32,402 nucleotides of DNA. It comes from DATHWB01 sp040902855. GTDB taxonomy: Bacteria; Actinomycetota; Acidimicrobiia; Spongiisociales; ZC4RG35. The position numbers and the translations under genes are program-made. Under the pieces are notes generated by a model that worked only from the letters and a program-made list of their open reading frames with translations, ran no database searches and had not been told where the DNA came from. Position 1 is the stretch's first letter; each line of letters begins with the position of its first letter. The stretch lies in assembly GCA_040902855.1 (NCBI GenBank), contig JBBDWN010000062.1, positions 1-32,402 on the forward strand, written 5' to 3'. Positions 15,885 to 24,038 of this stretch are shown here, in pieces.

Positions 15885-16586
15885 ATGTCCATCCCCGACA
15901 GACTCGCCCGCCACCTCGATTCATGGCTCGGTGTGTGGCCGCCGCCGGATGCTGGTGTCACCGTCGTCGGCTCCGAGCTGCGCACTGCTCCGGGGTGGGA
16001 CGGATCGACCCGGATCGTGGCAGGAGTCTCGAGTCCTGAAGGGACGGTCCTGTCAGTTCCCCCTGATGCGGTCGAGGCGGTTCGAGCGCTCGGTTCCGAT
16101 CTTGAGACCATCGGCGAGGCTCTCGGTGTGGCCCTCGGACGTCCGGGGCGACTGTTCTCCGGAGTGTTCAGGTGGAGCGACGACCCTGCTGCCGACCGCG
16201 GTCGAGGGGTGTGGCTCCCGACCGACGACGCCCGCGTCCTGCCGTGGCTCAAGCCGTTCAACGGAGACGTCCTCGTCGGATTCGACGGCACGGCGGTCGC
16301 CGCCGGAGTGGGACGCAAACTCCACGACGAGTGGGGCCACGAGCTGGCAGTCGTCACTGAAGAGGCCTACCGGGGCTTCGGCTGGGCCCGGGATCTCGTC
16401 GCTCAGGCGGCGCACAGGGTGCTGGCCGAGGGAGCGGTGCCCACCTACCTTCACGCCCCCGACAACGAGGCTTCGGCCCGCACCGCCGATGCTGCCGGGT
16501 TCCCCGATCGGGGATGGCGCATCCACGGTTTCAGCACTCATCGCACGGCGGAAACCGACGGCGGCGGCGCTCAATCCTCGACATGA
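15885..16586 (+). CDS. GNAT-family N-acetyltransferase
   Basis: A 233-residue protein whose second half looks like a GNAT acetyl-CoA-dependent acyltransferase. VGFDGTAVAAGVG is a beta-hairpin, followed by LAVVTEEAYRGFGWARDLV with the RGxGWA pyrophosphate loop (motif A). PTYLHAPDNEASARTADAAGF is the motif B region, with the Asn and Ala pattern usual for the family. The N-terminal half (about 1-110) is not one I recognise and may shape the substrate site. The acceptor is unknown. The ATG at 15885 is 81 bases from the divergent betB start. The 3' end overlaps the convergent oxidoreductase gene by 16 bases. Confidence 0.75.
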   Translation: MSIPDRLARHLDSWLGVWPPPDAGVTVVGSELRTAPGWDGSTRIVAGVSSPEGTVLSVPPDAVEAVRALGSDLETIGEALGVALGRPGRLFSGVFRWSDDPAADRGRGVWLPTDDARVLPWLKPFNGDVLVGFDGTAVAAGVGRKLHDEWGHELAVVTEEAYRGFGWARDLVAQAAHRVLAEGAVPTYLHAPDNEASARTADAAGFPDRGWRIHGFSTHRTAETDGGGAQSST

Positions 16587-17566
16587 GTCGGGCGGGGAGC
16601 CAAGCCCGCCGCCCGATAACAGGAGTCGATCACCTCCATGTTCGCGACCGCCTCGTCCGGTCCGGTGGGGATCGGCGTTCCGTCTACCACGGCATCGCGG
16701 AAGGCAGACAACTGGTGAAAATAGGTGCTCGACGTCTCGACCGGGACGACATCGATCCCGTCAGCGGTCTCGACGGTGAGTGTCGACCCGTTCTGGGGGG
16801 CGAGCGGGTTTTCGACCCGCATCGTCCCGTGAGCGGCCGTCACGACAAGCCCCGCTCCCCGATGTCGATCGGAGCCGACCATCGAACTGAAGACCGAACC
16901 GGTCATGCCGTCACCCCAGGAGAGTTCGGCGGCGAGCCAGGCATCGACGCCGTCAGCGTTCGCTTCGGCATGCGCAGACACGACAACCGGCTCTGAGCCG
17001 ACAGCCCACCGCGCCCAGGCGATGGCATAACAACCGAGATCCATCGTGGCGCCGCCGCCCAAGTCGATGTCCCATCGGATGTCGCCCGGTCCGATGCGAC
17101 CCTCCTCGACGACGAACCAGGCGTCGACCCGCCGGATGGGGCCGATGCGATCGAGGGCCGCCCGCATCTGGCCGACGAGCGGGTGATAGCGCCAATGGAA
17201 CGCCTCCATCACCACCCGATCGGTTGCCGTCGCCGCGACGTGAATCGTGTTGGCATCGTCCGCATTGGCCGCGACCGGCTTCTCACACAGCACGTGGAGA
17301 CCGGCGTCGAGAGACGCCAGCACCCAAGGCCGATGCAAAGAGGCGGGCGTTGCGACGTAGACGGCATCGACCAGACCCGCCGCCAGAAGTTCCGGATACG
17401 ACCCGAAGGCATGAAGAACGCCCCAGCGTTCGGCCGCTTCCCTGGCACAGGTCAGATCCCTGGCCGCCACGGCCGTCACCTCGACGCCAGCCACCAGCCT
17501 TGCCGGTTCGACCACGGCCCACTCCGCGATGCGGGACGCTGCCAGAAGTCCGATCCGGAGAGCCAT
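16571..17566 (-). CDS. Gfo/Idh/MocA family oxidoreductase
   Basis: A 331-residue NAD(P)-dependent oxidoreductase of the sugar/polyol dehydrogenase family. The N-terminal Rossmann fold starts RIGLLAASRIAEWAV. Here the usual GxGxxG is degenerate (GLLAASRIA), as in a subgroup of dehydrogenases similar to dimeric dihydrodiol and glucose-fructose type enzymes. The family motif EKP is in LHVLCEKPVAANADD. MEAFHWRYHPLV, then GGGATMDLGCYAIAWARW, give the C-terminal substrate domain, with the conserved DLGCY containing candidate catalytic residues. The substrate is unknown. It starts 18 bases after the acsA stop on the same strand, so the two are probably cotranscribed. Confidence 0.88.
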   Translation of the reverse strand: MALRIGLLAASRIAEWAVVEPARLVAGVEVTAVAARDLTCAREAAERWGVLHAFGSYPELLAAGLVDAVYVATPASLHRPWVLASLDAGLHVLCEKPVAANADDANTIHVAATATDRVVMEAFHWRYHPLVGQMRAALDRIGPIRRVDAWFVVEEGRIGPGDIRWDIDLGGGATMDLGCYAIAWARWAVGSEPVVVSAHAEANADGVDAWLAAELSWGDGMTGSVFSSMVGSDRHRGAGLVVTAAHGTMRVENPLAPQNGSTLTVETADGIDVVPVETSSTYFHQLSAFRDAVVDGTPIPTGPDEAVANMEVIDSCYRAAGLAPRPTHVED

Positions 17567-17584
17567 CGTGTCAGGGGGTGCCGT

Positions 17585-19534
17585 TCAATCCTCGGCCACA
17601 GTCGCCGCCTTCTGGGCGATTTCGGTGACCACCGACTCGTTGGCGAGGGTGGTGACGTCGCCGAGTTGGCGGTGTTCGGATATGTCCTTGAGGAGACGCC
17701 GCATGATCTTGCCGGAACGCGTCTTGGGCAGATCGGGAGTGAACACGATCGATTTGGGCTTGGCGATCGGACCGAGCGTGGTCGCCACGTGGTTTCGCAA
17801 TTCCTGCAGCAGGGTCTCGTCGCCCACCCTGGTGCCGCGCAAGGTCACGAAAGCTGCGATCGCCTGACCGGTGAGATCGTCCTTCCGCCCGACCACCGCC
17901 GCCTCGGCGACAGCCGGATGGGAAACGAGCGCCGATTCGACTTCGGTCGTCGAGATGTTGTGCCCCGCCACCAACATGATGTCGTCGACCCGCCCCAGCA
18001 GCCAGAAGTAGCCGTCGGCGTCCCGCTTGGCACCGTCGCCGGGGAAGTACATGCCGGGGAATCGCGACCAGTAGGTGTCGACGAACCGCTCAGGGTCGCC
18101 CCAGATCGTTCGGGCGATCGACGGCCACGGACGTGTGATCACCAGATACCCGCCGCCAGGGATGCCGACCGACTCGCCGGCGTCGTCGACCACGTCAGCG
18201 AGGATGCCTGGGAACGGCGTCGTCGCCGAACCCGGCTTGGTCGAGGTGATGCCGGGCAGGGGCGAGATCATGATCGCCCCGGTTTCGGTTTGCCACCAGG
18301 TGTCGACGATCGGACACCGCCCGCCACCGATGTTGTGGTGGTACCAGATCCACGCCTCCGGGTTGATCGGCTCGCCGACGGTCCCCAGCACTCTGAGGCT
18401 CGACAGATCGTGGCCGGCCGGGTACTCGTCACCCCACTTCATGAAGGAACGAATGGCGGTGGGCGCGGTGTAGAAGATCGTCACGCCGTACTCGGCGATG
18501 ATCGACCACAGCCGGTCGAAGTCGGGATGATTCGGCGCCCCCTCGTACATCAGACCGGTGGTGCGGTTGGCGAGTGGGCCGTAGACGATGTAGCTGTGGC
18601 CAGTCACCCACCCGATGTCGGCTGCACACCAGTACACGTCCTCGTCGGGCTTGAGGTCGAACACCCAGGAGTGGGTGGTCGTCACCGACGTCAGGTAGCC
18701 GCCCTGGGTGTGCACGATCCCTTTCGGCTTCCCGGTCGTGCCCGAGGTGTAGAGGATGTAGAGCGGGTCCTCGGCCCCGAGTTCTGCGGGTTCGCACTCG
18801 GTCGGCTGACCGTCGACGAGGTCATGCCACCAGATATCTCGGTCGGGTTGCATCGTCACGTCGTTCTCGGTGCGGCGGACGACGATGCAATGCCGCACAT
18901 CGGGAGTGCGGGCCAGCGACACGTCGGTGTTCGCCTTGAGCGGCACGACGTTGCCACCGCGCCAGGCTCCATCCTGAGTGATGACGACCCGGGCGTCGGC
19001 GTCGAGGATGCGGTCAGCCAGCGCGTCGGAACTGAACCCCCCGAACACGACAGAGTGGACTGCGCCGATACGGGCGCAAGCGAGCATCGCAACAGGGAGT
19101 TCGGGGATCATCCCCATGTAGATCGCGACCCGATCGCCCTTCTCGACCCCCAACGACTTCAAGGCGTTGGCGAACCGACAGACATCCTCGTACAACTCTC
19201 GGTAGGTGAGTGTCCGGGTGTCGCCTGGCTCGCCCACCCAGTGATAGGCGACCTTGTCCCCTGAACCGGTGAGATGGCGGTCGAGGCAGTTGTAGCTGAG
19301 ATTGAGCGTGCCGTCGGCGAACCACTTGTAGAACGGCGGGTTCGAATCGTCGAGACCCACCGTCGGCTCCTTGAACCACGAAATCCGTTCCAGTGCCTGT
19401 TTGGTCCAGAACGCCTCGAAATCGGATTCGGCCTCGTCGTGCACTCCCGGTTGGGCGTTGGCGGCAGCGACAAAACCAGACGACGGGGGGAAGGTGCGGT
19501 CCTCTCGCAGGAGGTCTTCGAGTGTCTCGCTCAC
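17585..19534 (-). CDS. acsA: Acetyl-CoA synthetase (AMP-forming)
   Basis: Activates acetate to acetyl-CoA through acetyl-AMP, for acetate uptake and recycling. The 649 residues are full length. The ATP-binding loop is YTSGTTGKPKGIVHTQGG, the adenine/AMP motif WWQTETGAIMISPLPG, and the hinge region YFWLLGRVDDIMLVAGHNIS. The C-terminal catalytic lysine is K609 in TRSGKIMRRLL, the same number as in Salmonella Acs, where acetylation of that lysine switches the enzyme off. The start is GTG at 19534 with AAAGGG upstream, giving the standard N-terminus before EDLLREDRTFPPS. Confidence 0.96.
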   Translation of the reverse strand: MSETLEDLLREDRTFPPSSGFVAAANAQPGVHDEAESDFEAFWTKQALERISWFKEPTVGLDDSNPPFYKWFADGTLNLSYNCLDRHLTGSGDKVAYHWVGEPGDTRTLTYRELYEDVCRFANALKSLGVEKGDRVAIYMGMIPELPVAMLACARIGAVHSVVFGGFSSDALADRILDADARVVITQDGAWRGGNVVPLKANTDVSLARTPDVRHCIVVRRTENDVTMQPDRDIWWHDLVDGQPTECEPAELGAEDPLYILYTSGTTGKPKGIVHTQGGYLTSVTTTHSWVFDLKPDEDVYWCAADIGWVTGHSYIVYGPLANRTTGLMYEGAPNHPDFDRLWSIIAEYGVTIFYTAPTAIRSFMKWGDEYPAGHDLSSLRVLGTVGEPINPEAWIWYHHNIGGGRCPIVDTWWQTETGAIMISPLPGITSTKPGSATTPFPGILADVVDDAGESVGIPGGGYLVITRPWPSIARTIWGDPERFVDTYWSRFPGMYFPGDGAKRDADGYFWLLGRVDDIMLVAGHNISTTEVESALVSHPAVAEAAVVGRKDDLTGQAIAAFVTLRGTRVGDETLLQELRNHVATTLGPIAKPKSIVFTPDLPKTRSGKIMRRLLKDISEHRQLGDVTTLANESVVTEIAQKAATVAED

Positions 19535-19563
19535 GTGTGGGCCCTTTCTTCGAACGCCCCTCG

Positions 19564-19569
19564 ACTGTA
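19564..19569 (-). promoter_or_regulatory. -10 box for acsA
   Basis: TACAGT on the minus strand lies about 29 bases before the GTG. The resulting short leader contains the AAAGGG ribosome binding site. Confidence 0.35.
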
Positions 19570-19645
19570 TTGCGCGTGTCCGCTCTTCGCCCCTTCGGAG
19601 GCGTTTGGCACCGATCCACGGCCGATATGTGGTCGAATCAGCGCC

Positions 19646-21559
19646 GTGCACGTCGAGCTTCGAATCCATGGTGTCTCCGGCACACCCGCCGATCGCGTCA
19701 TCGGCGGCCCTGCCAGTCCCGACGATCGCTTCGCCGGTGAGCCCACCACCGTCCTACGGCCGGATGGCGGTGATGGCAGGCTCCTCGCATATCGCTGGGC
19801 GTCGCGGACCTCGGGGTCCGCTGCGAGTGCGATGTGGCTCCTCCTCGTTCCCTACATGTTCTTGAACTTGGCGGGATGGGCGCTTCCACCCGCGTCCGAA
19901 ACCCGCCATCGGCTCTCGGTGGCCTCCGTCAGGATCGCCGGCCTGTTCCTGACCCTCGTCTTCGCGCTCGTCACCGCCAACGGAGTCATCGGGGTCGGGG
20001 CGTATCAGGTGGTGCGCGGACCGATGTCGTGGGCACACGCCCTCACTCTTGGCGTGGTCGTGTCTGCGCTCGTCATGGTGACCCTGTGGTTCGCGACGAC
20101 CCGCGCCGACGATGCGCGCAACGACCGGCCCTATCTCCGGTCTCCGCACATCGCCATCGCCCTCTGGGGCGTCTGGGCGACGGCGGTCACTGCGGCTGCG
20201 GAAGTGTCGGGGTCTGCCAACCCGATCGGAACGATGTGGGTGCTTCCTGCAGCCCTCGCCGTGCTCACCGCCGCAGCCTCACTGTGGCGGGGACTCGAAG
20301 ACGTGACCAGGCTGTTCGGTCGGGTGGCGATAGGGGCGTCGCTGGTCCTTCTCGCATCGGTCATCGCGCGCCCGTTGGAGACGATGTCGGAACTGCCGGA
20401 GACGCTCGTCACACTCGGCGGACTGCTGCGGGGAGCAGTTCTCGCCTACGCCTTCAGCGGGATTCTCGTCACTGCGCTGGCCTGGTCGCGATCACACCCG
20501 GATGCGGGTCCCGCCGTGGGAACGCTGATGGCGCTCGCCGGGTCGACCGGCGCCGCAGTCGGCGCAGGCGCCGTCGTCGTCTCCGGAGCGGCGTTCGGCG
20601 TGAACGCGAGCTCCGCCGCCGGCCCCCTGGCCGAGGCGTTCGCCGTGGGCACGAGCCTCGTCGCGGCGGTCGCCGCCTTCCACATGTGGACTCACCTCGA
20701 ACCGGGATCGAGTCCGCTCGAACGACTCGTCCGTACCGCGGTGTCGATTCGCGACGACGCCCGCCCGCTTCTCATGGCGGTTCCGATCATCACACTCGCG
20801 GTGGGAACGGTGGCACTCGACCCGATCGACGGCGCCTTGGCATGGATGGCCGCCGTCGCGTTCGGGGTAGCCGTCGTCGGTCTGGCCGCGGTGGGGTTCC
20901 GGCTCGGCTACCGAGCGGTCCCCTCGTTCGTGGTCGTCCTAGGAGGCACCGTCATCGGCCTGGTCGCGGCGGATGTGGTGACCCTGCGCGCCGTGGCAGT
21001 CGGTTTCACCCTCGTACTCCCGACGCTGGCCGTCGCCGCCCGGATCGCCGGCGCCTTTCGGAGTGACGATCGGCGACGAACGCTTGCCATCCCGTGGGAC
21101 GTGGGTTCGTTCTTCTCCCGCCGATTCCACCCCTTCGCGCCGCCGACGTACCGCGATGTCGTCGAACGCGACCTGAAGATGGTCCTCACCCAGCTCCGAC
21201 GGACACACGACCGGGTGGTGGTCTCGGCACACAGTCAGGGCTCGATCGTCGCAGTCGCCGCACTCGGCTCGATGCCCGAAACCGATATACGGCTCCTCAC
21301 CCACGGATCGCCGCTCGCCACGCTGTTCATGAGATTCTTCCCGGTCTCCTTCCCTCCAGAGGTGCCATCGCGGATCGCGGTGCGCCCTTGGATCAACCTG
21401 TGGCGACCAACCGATCCGATCGGCGGACCGGTGCGCAGTTCGGTCGACCGACGCGTCGAGGATCGACACCTGCGCGTCCACGGCGGGTACTGGCTTGGAG
21501 ACGAGCCGGAGTACGCGCACGCGGTCGACGATCTGCTCCGGACGGAATCCAACCGTTGA
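19646..21559 (+). CDS. Polytopic membrane protein with a split alpha/beta-hydrolase
   Basis: 637 residues. The N-terminus has an HG oxyanion-type motif (VELRIHGVSGTP, residues 3-14). About 12 to 13 hydrophobic helices fill roughly 57-480. The C-terminal 150 residues carry a lipase-like nucleophile elbow SAHSQGSIVA with S530. D590 (in RPTDPIGG) and H612 (in RVHGGYW) are placed to complete a triad. The fold would thus be interrupted by the whole membrane domain. I recall similar large actinobacterial proteins with HGVxGTP and TSGxAxxxxWLLLLP motifs, but no assigned function. It could be a membrane lipid or ester hydrolase. No ATG fits the N-terminus, and GTG at 19646 begins just before the first motif. 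It is divergent from acsA. Confidence 0.72.
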   Translation: MHVELRIHGVSGTPADRVIGGPASPDDRFAGEPTTVLRPDGGDGRLLAYRWASRTSGSAASAMWLLLVPYMFLNLAGWALPPASETRHRLSVASVRIAGLFLTLVFALVTANGVIGVGAYQVVRGPMSWAHALTLGVVVSALVMVTLWFATTRADDARNDRPYLRSPHIAIALWGVWATAVTAAAEVSGSANPIGTMWVLPAALAVLTAAASLWRGLEDVTRLFGRVAIGASLVLLASVIARPLETMSELPETLVTLGGLLRGAVLAYAFSGILVTALAWSRSHPDAGPAVGTLMALAGSTGAAVGAGAVVVSGAAFGVNASSAAGPLAEAFAVGTSLVAAVAAFHMWTHLEPGSSPLERLVRTAVSIRDDARPLLMAVPIITLAVGTVALDPIDGALAWMAAVAFGVAVVGLAAVGFRLGYRAVPSFVVVLGGTVIGLVAADVVTLRAVAVGFTLVLPTLAVAARIAGAFRSDDRRRTLAIPWDVGSFFSRRFHPFAPPTYRDVVERDLKMVLTQLRRTHDRVVVSAHSQGSIVAVAALGSMPETDIRLLTHGSPLATLFMRFFPVSFPPEVPSRIAVRPWINLWRPTDPIGGPVRSSVDRRVEDRHLRVHGGYWLGDEPEYAHAVDDLLRTESNR

Positions 21560-21563
21560 TCAC

Positions 21564-21569
21564 TACGTT
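21564..21569 (+). promoter_or_regulatory. -10 box for the CoA-binding protein gene
   Basis: TACGTT is followed by nine bases and ATG at 21579, with no ribosome binding site. It begins four bases after the upstream gene's stop. Confidence 0.35.
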
Positions 21570-21578
21570 GTCGTCGGT

Positions 21579-21980
21579 ATGAGCGAAAGCCAACACGACC
21601 TCCTCGCCGATTCGAAACGCCTGATCGCGGTCGTCGGGGCGACCGACACGCCGGGAAAGTACGGCGGAATCATCTACCGCGACCTCCGTGGTCGCGGACA
21701 TCGAGTGGTCGCAGTGAATCCCAACCGGCCGACGGTGGCCGGCGACCCGTGCTTCCCGGACCTGACGTCGCTGCCCGAGAGGCCCGACATCGTCAACCTC
21801 GTCATCCCGCCCACCGCCGGCCGGAAGGTGGTCGACGAGTGGATCGGACTGGGTGGCACGACAGTGTGGTTCCAGCCGGGAAGCTACGACCGGCAGCTCG
21901 TCGACCACGCCCGATCCAATGGCCTCGATGTGATCGACGGCGACTGCATCATGGTCGTGAGCCGCCGCCTGGCTTCCTGA
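21579..21980 (+). CDS. CoA-binding domain protein (YccU-like)
   Basis: A 133-residue single-domain Rossmann protein of the CoA-binding family, related to the N-terminal part of succinyl-CoA synthetase alpha. The first strand and glycine loop are LIAVVGATDTPGKYGGIIYRDL, then GHRVVAVNPNRPTVAGDPCFPDL and the central IVNLVIPPTAGRKVVDEWI. The last part, TTVWFQPGSYDRQLVDHARSNGLDVIDGDCIMV, is the usual family ending. The function of the stand-alone domain is not established. It is soluble and likely cytosolic. The ATG at 21579 is preferred because longer forms would run into the hydrolase gene. Confidence 0.85.
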   Translation: MSESQHDLLADSKRLIAVVGATDTPGKYGGIIYRDLRGRGHRVVAVNPNRPTVAGDPCFPDLTSLPERPDIVNLVIPPTAGRKVVDEWIGLGGTTVWFQPGSYDRQLVDHARSNGLDVIDGDCIMVVSRRLAS

Positions 21981-22026
21981 CTCCGCCCGTACAGTGGGTT
22001 CCTGAGTCGAACGAGGAGCCACTCCG

Positions 22027-22551
22027 ATGTTGAATCCGTCCCCAGAGGTCTACGAGGCCGTCAAGGGCCTGCGAGTCGTGCGCAACTTCGAGAACCGGCC
22101 GGTCAGCGAAGAGAACCTCACCGCCATCCTCGATGCCGGCCGCTGGACCGGGAGTTCGAAGAACCGCCAGAGCTGGGTCTTCGTCGTGATCCGCGATCGC
22201 AACCAGCTCGACCGTCTGGCCGAATGCGGCGACTTCACTGGCCCGGTCCGTTCGGCGAACCTGGTCATCGCCCCGATCCGGCTGCCGGACGGCTACGACT
22301 GGGACATGGGGAGAGTCAGCCAGAACATGATGCTGGCGGCGGCAGCCCTCGGCGTCGGGTCGTGTCCGATCACGTTGCATCGACATGATGACGCCCGCTC
22401 GGTGCTCGGAGTCCCCGCCGACCACGGATGCCAGTGGGTGATGGCGATGGGCTACCCGGACACCGACGCGGAGGTCGCGGGACGAGCCAAGAGCCCGCTC
22501 AGCGGGCGCAAAGATCTGGGCGAGCTGGTCAGATACGACCGGTTCGCCTGA
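22027..22551 (+). CDS. Nitroreductase-family flavoprotein (short form)
   Basis: 174 residues of the FMN-dependent nitroreductase fold. LRVVRNFENRPVSEENLTAI gives the FMN-phosphate arginines, WTGSSKNRQSWVFVVI matches the PSSxNxQPW segment, and MMLAAAALGVGSCPITL matches the late glycine-rich helix. Members reduce nitro groups, quinones or act as dehalogenases and dehydrogenases. The substrate cannot be told. It is shorter than typical 190-220-residue members, mainly in the region between the first and last motifs. GAGGAG eight bases before the ATG makes this a leadered gene. The 3' end overlaps the convergent lnt-like gene by 23 bases. Confidence 0.83.
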   Translation: MLNPSPEVYEAVKGLRVVRNFENRPVSEENLTAILDAGRWTGSSKNRQSWVFVVIRDRNQLDRLAECGDFTGPVRSANLVIAPIRLPDGYDWDMGRVSQNMMLAAAALGVGSCPITLHRHDDARSVLGVPADHGCQWVMAMGYPDTDAEVAGRAKSPLSGRKDLGELVRYDRFA

Positions 22552-23995
22552 GGGCGGATCGAACCCATCGATCGACCAGCCAGGCCATGCCGATGAGCTG
22601 CACCCAGTCACCGAGCCGCGTATAGAGCGTCGGACCGTCGGTGCGGAACTGAACGGTCCCTTCCAGGGACGTGATCTCGGCCAAGCCGGTTCGTTCACCG
22701 ACCACGCCCCCGTCGGTGATGAGGGTGGAGCGACCCGTGACCGAACCATGGACGACATCGACGCCGAGTTCGGCTGACCGCATTCGCGTCATCCCGATCA
22801 GTTGGTCGCTGGCGTGGGAGAACGGATAGCTGGCCTGGCTGGTCGCGACGACGATCAGGTCGGCTCCCGCCCGCACGTGCTCCCTGCTGTAACGGGCGAA
22901 GGAGGACTCGAAGGAGATGACGGATCCGAACGTGGCGCCGTCTACGGCGAAGATCACCGGGCCGTCACCGCGGATCATGTCGCGGGGGACACGATCTAGG
23001 TCGGGGATCCGCCCGAAGATCGATCGGGCGGGAACGTACTCGCCGAACGGGACAGGGTGACGCTTTCTGTACTCGCCGACGAGGTTGCCGTCGGCGTCCC
23101 ACACCACGTTGGCGTTGATCCATTCGGTATCCGAGACGGGGCGATCGCCGCCAGCCAACAGGACCGCTCCGATGCGGTCCGCCTGAGCGGCGATGGCCGC
23201 TCCGACGTCCGGGTCGAGGATCGGGTCGACGCCGAACCCGGTCGACCCTTCCGGCCACACCACCAGGTCTGCCGCACCGGGCTCGATCTGTGAAGTCAGC
23301 TCCAACGAGGCGGCGAAGGTGGCGGCGCGCTCGCCCGCGCAACGCTGACCGGGACAGGGGGACGACCCTTGGACGATGACGACGTCGATCTCGGCGCCGT
23401 CGGTCCGGGGACCAAAGACCGCTCCGGCCACCCCGAGCACGCCGATCAGCCCGATCGGAGCGGCGACCCGCCAGTCGATTCGACGCTCGGTGATGACGAT
23501 CGCCAGCGCGGCGGACGCGGCCACCAGCACCATCGACCATCCAGACGTTCCGATCCACTGCGCGGCATTTCGCAACGCCGCGTACTCGCCGGCCGGATAG
23601 CCGGCCATTCCCCAGCCGAAACCTCCCAGCGGAAACCGCTCCCGAACGTACTCCATGAGACCCCAACCGGCGGTGGCGATCAGCGCCCACTCGACCGGCT
23701 CCCGCTCCCGGCTCTGGTAGATCAGTCGGGCATACACAAGCGGGAACACGGCCTGGACGACCACCAGGGGAATGAGCGCGATGACGCCCAGTTCGGCCAG
23801 CCATGGGAAGAGGGTCGTGAAAAAGACGACACCGAACGTTCCCCCCGCCAGCCAGGCGTGGGCGGGCCGAGATGCCAACCGGATGGCCACGAGAAAGCCG
23901 GCGATCCCCGGGATCACCATGAACCCGATGCTGTTCGGGGGAAAGGCTGAGACGAGGACGAAACCGGACGCGGCGGCGAGCAGTGTGGAACGCAC
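22529..23995 (-). CDS. lnt: Apolipoprotein N-acyltransferase-like protein with Ser in place of catalytic Cys
   Basis: 488 residues: an N-terminal membrane domain of about six to seven helices (1-205) and a C-terminal nitrilase-like domain outside the membrane. Lnt adds the third acyl chain to bacterial lipoproteins. The Glu and Lys of the triad are present: E249 in VVWPEGSTG and K311 in EYRKRHPVPFGEY. The position of the nucleophile (E. coli C387 in CYE) reads SFE, with S361 encoded TCC (22913-22915). The next helix region ATSQASYPFSHASDQLIGM looks normal. The enzyme is either inactive, altered in chemistry, or a paralogue beside a normal copy elsewhere. No ATG fits, and the GTG at 23995 follows a TACGAT box by seven bases. 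Confidence 0.85.
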   Translation of the reverse strand: MRSTLLAAASGFVLVSAFPPNSIGFMVIPGIAGFLVAIRLASRPAHAWLAGGTFGVVFFTTLFPWLAELGVIALIPLVVVQAVFPLVYARLIYQSREREPVEWALIATAGWGLMEYVRERFPLGGFGWGMAGYPAGEYAALRNAAQWIGTSGWSMVLVAASAALAIVITERRIDWRVAAPIGLIGVLGVAGAVFGPRTDGAEIDVVIVQGSSPCPGQRCAGERAATFAASLELTSQIEPGAADLVVWPEGSTGFGVDPILDPDVGAAIAAQADRIGAVLLAGGDRPVSDTEWINANVVWDADGNLVGEYRKRHPVPFGEYVPARSIFGRIPDLDRVPRDMIRGDGPVIFAVDGATFGSVISFESSFARYSREHVRAGADLIVVATSQASYPFSHASDQLIGMTRMRSAELGVDVVHGSVTGRSTLITDGGVVGERTGLAEITSLEGTVQFRTDGPTLYTRLGDWVQLIGMAWLVDRWVRSALRRTGRI

Positions 23996-24002
23996 CTCCC
24001 GG

Positions 24003-24008
24003 ATCGTA
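24003..24008 (-). promoter_or_regulatory. -10 box for the lnt-like gene
   Basis: TACGAT on the minus strand is followed by seven bases and GTG at 23995. It lies 16 bases from the oppositely directed -10 box at 24025, so the two polymerase sites must exclude each other. Confidence 0.4.
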
Positions 24009-24024
24009 GAAGCAGGCAACCCGG

Positions 24025-24030
24025 TACCGT
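24025..24030 (+). promoter_or_regulatory. -10 box for the inositol monophosphatase-like operon
   Basis: TACCGT is followed by eight bases and ATG at 24039, with no ribosome binding site. The whole divergent gap is only 43 bases. Confidence 0.4.
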
Positions 24031-24038
24031 CCTCGCCG

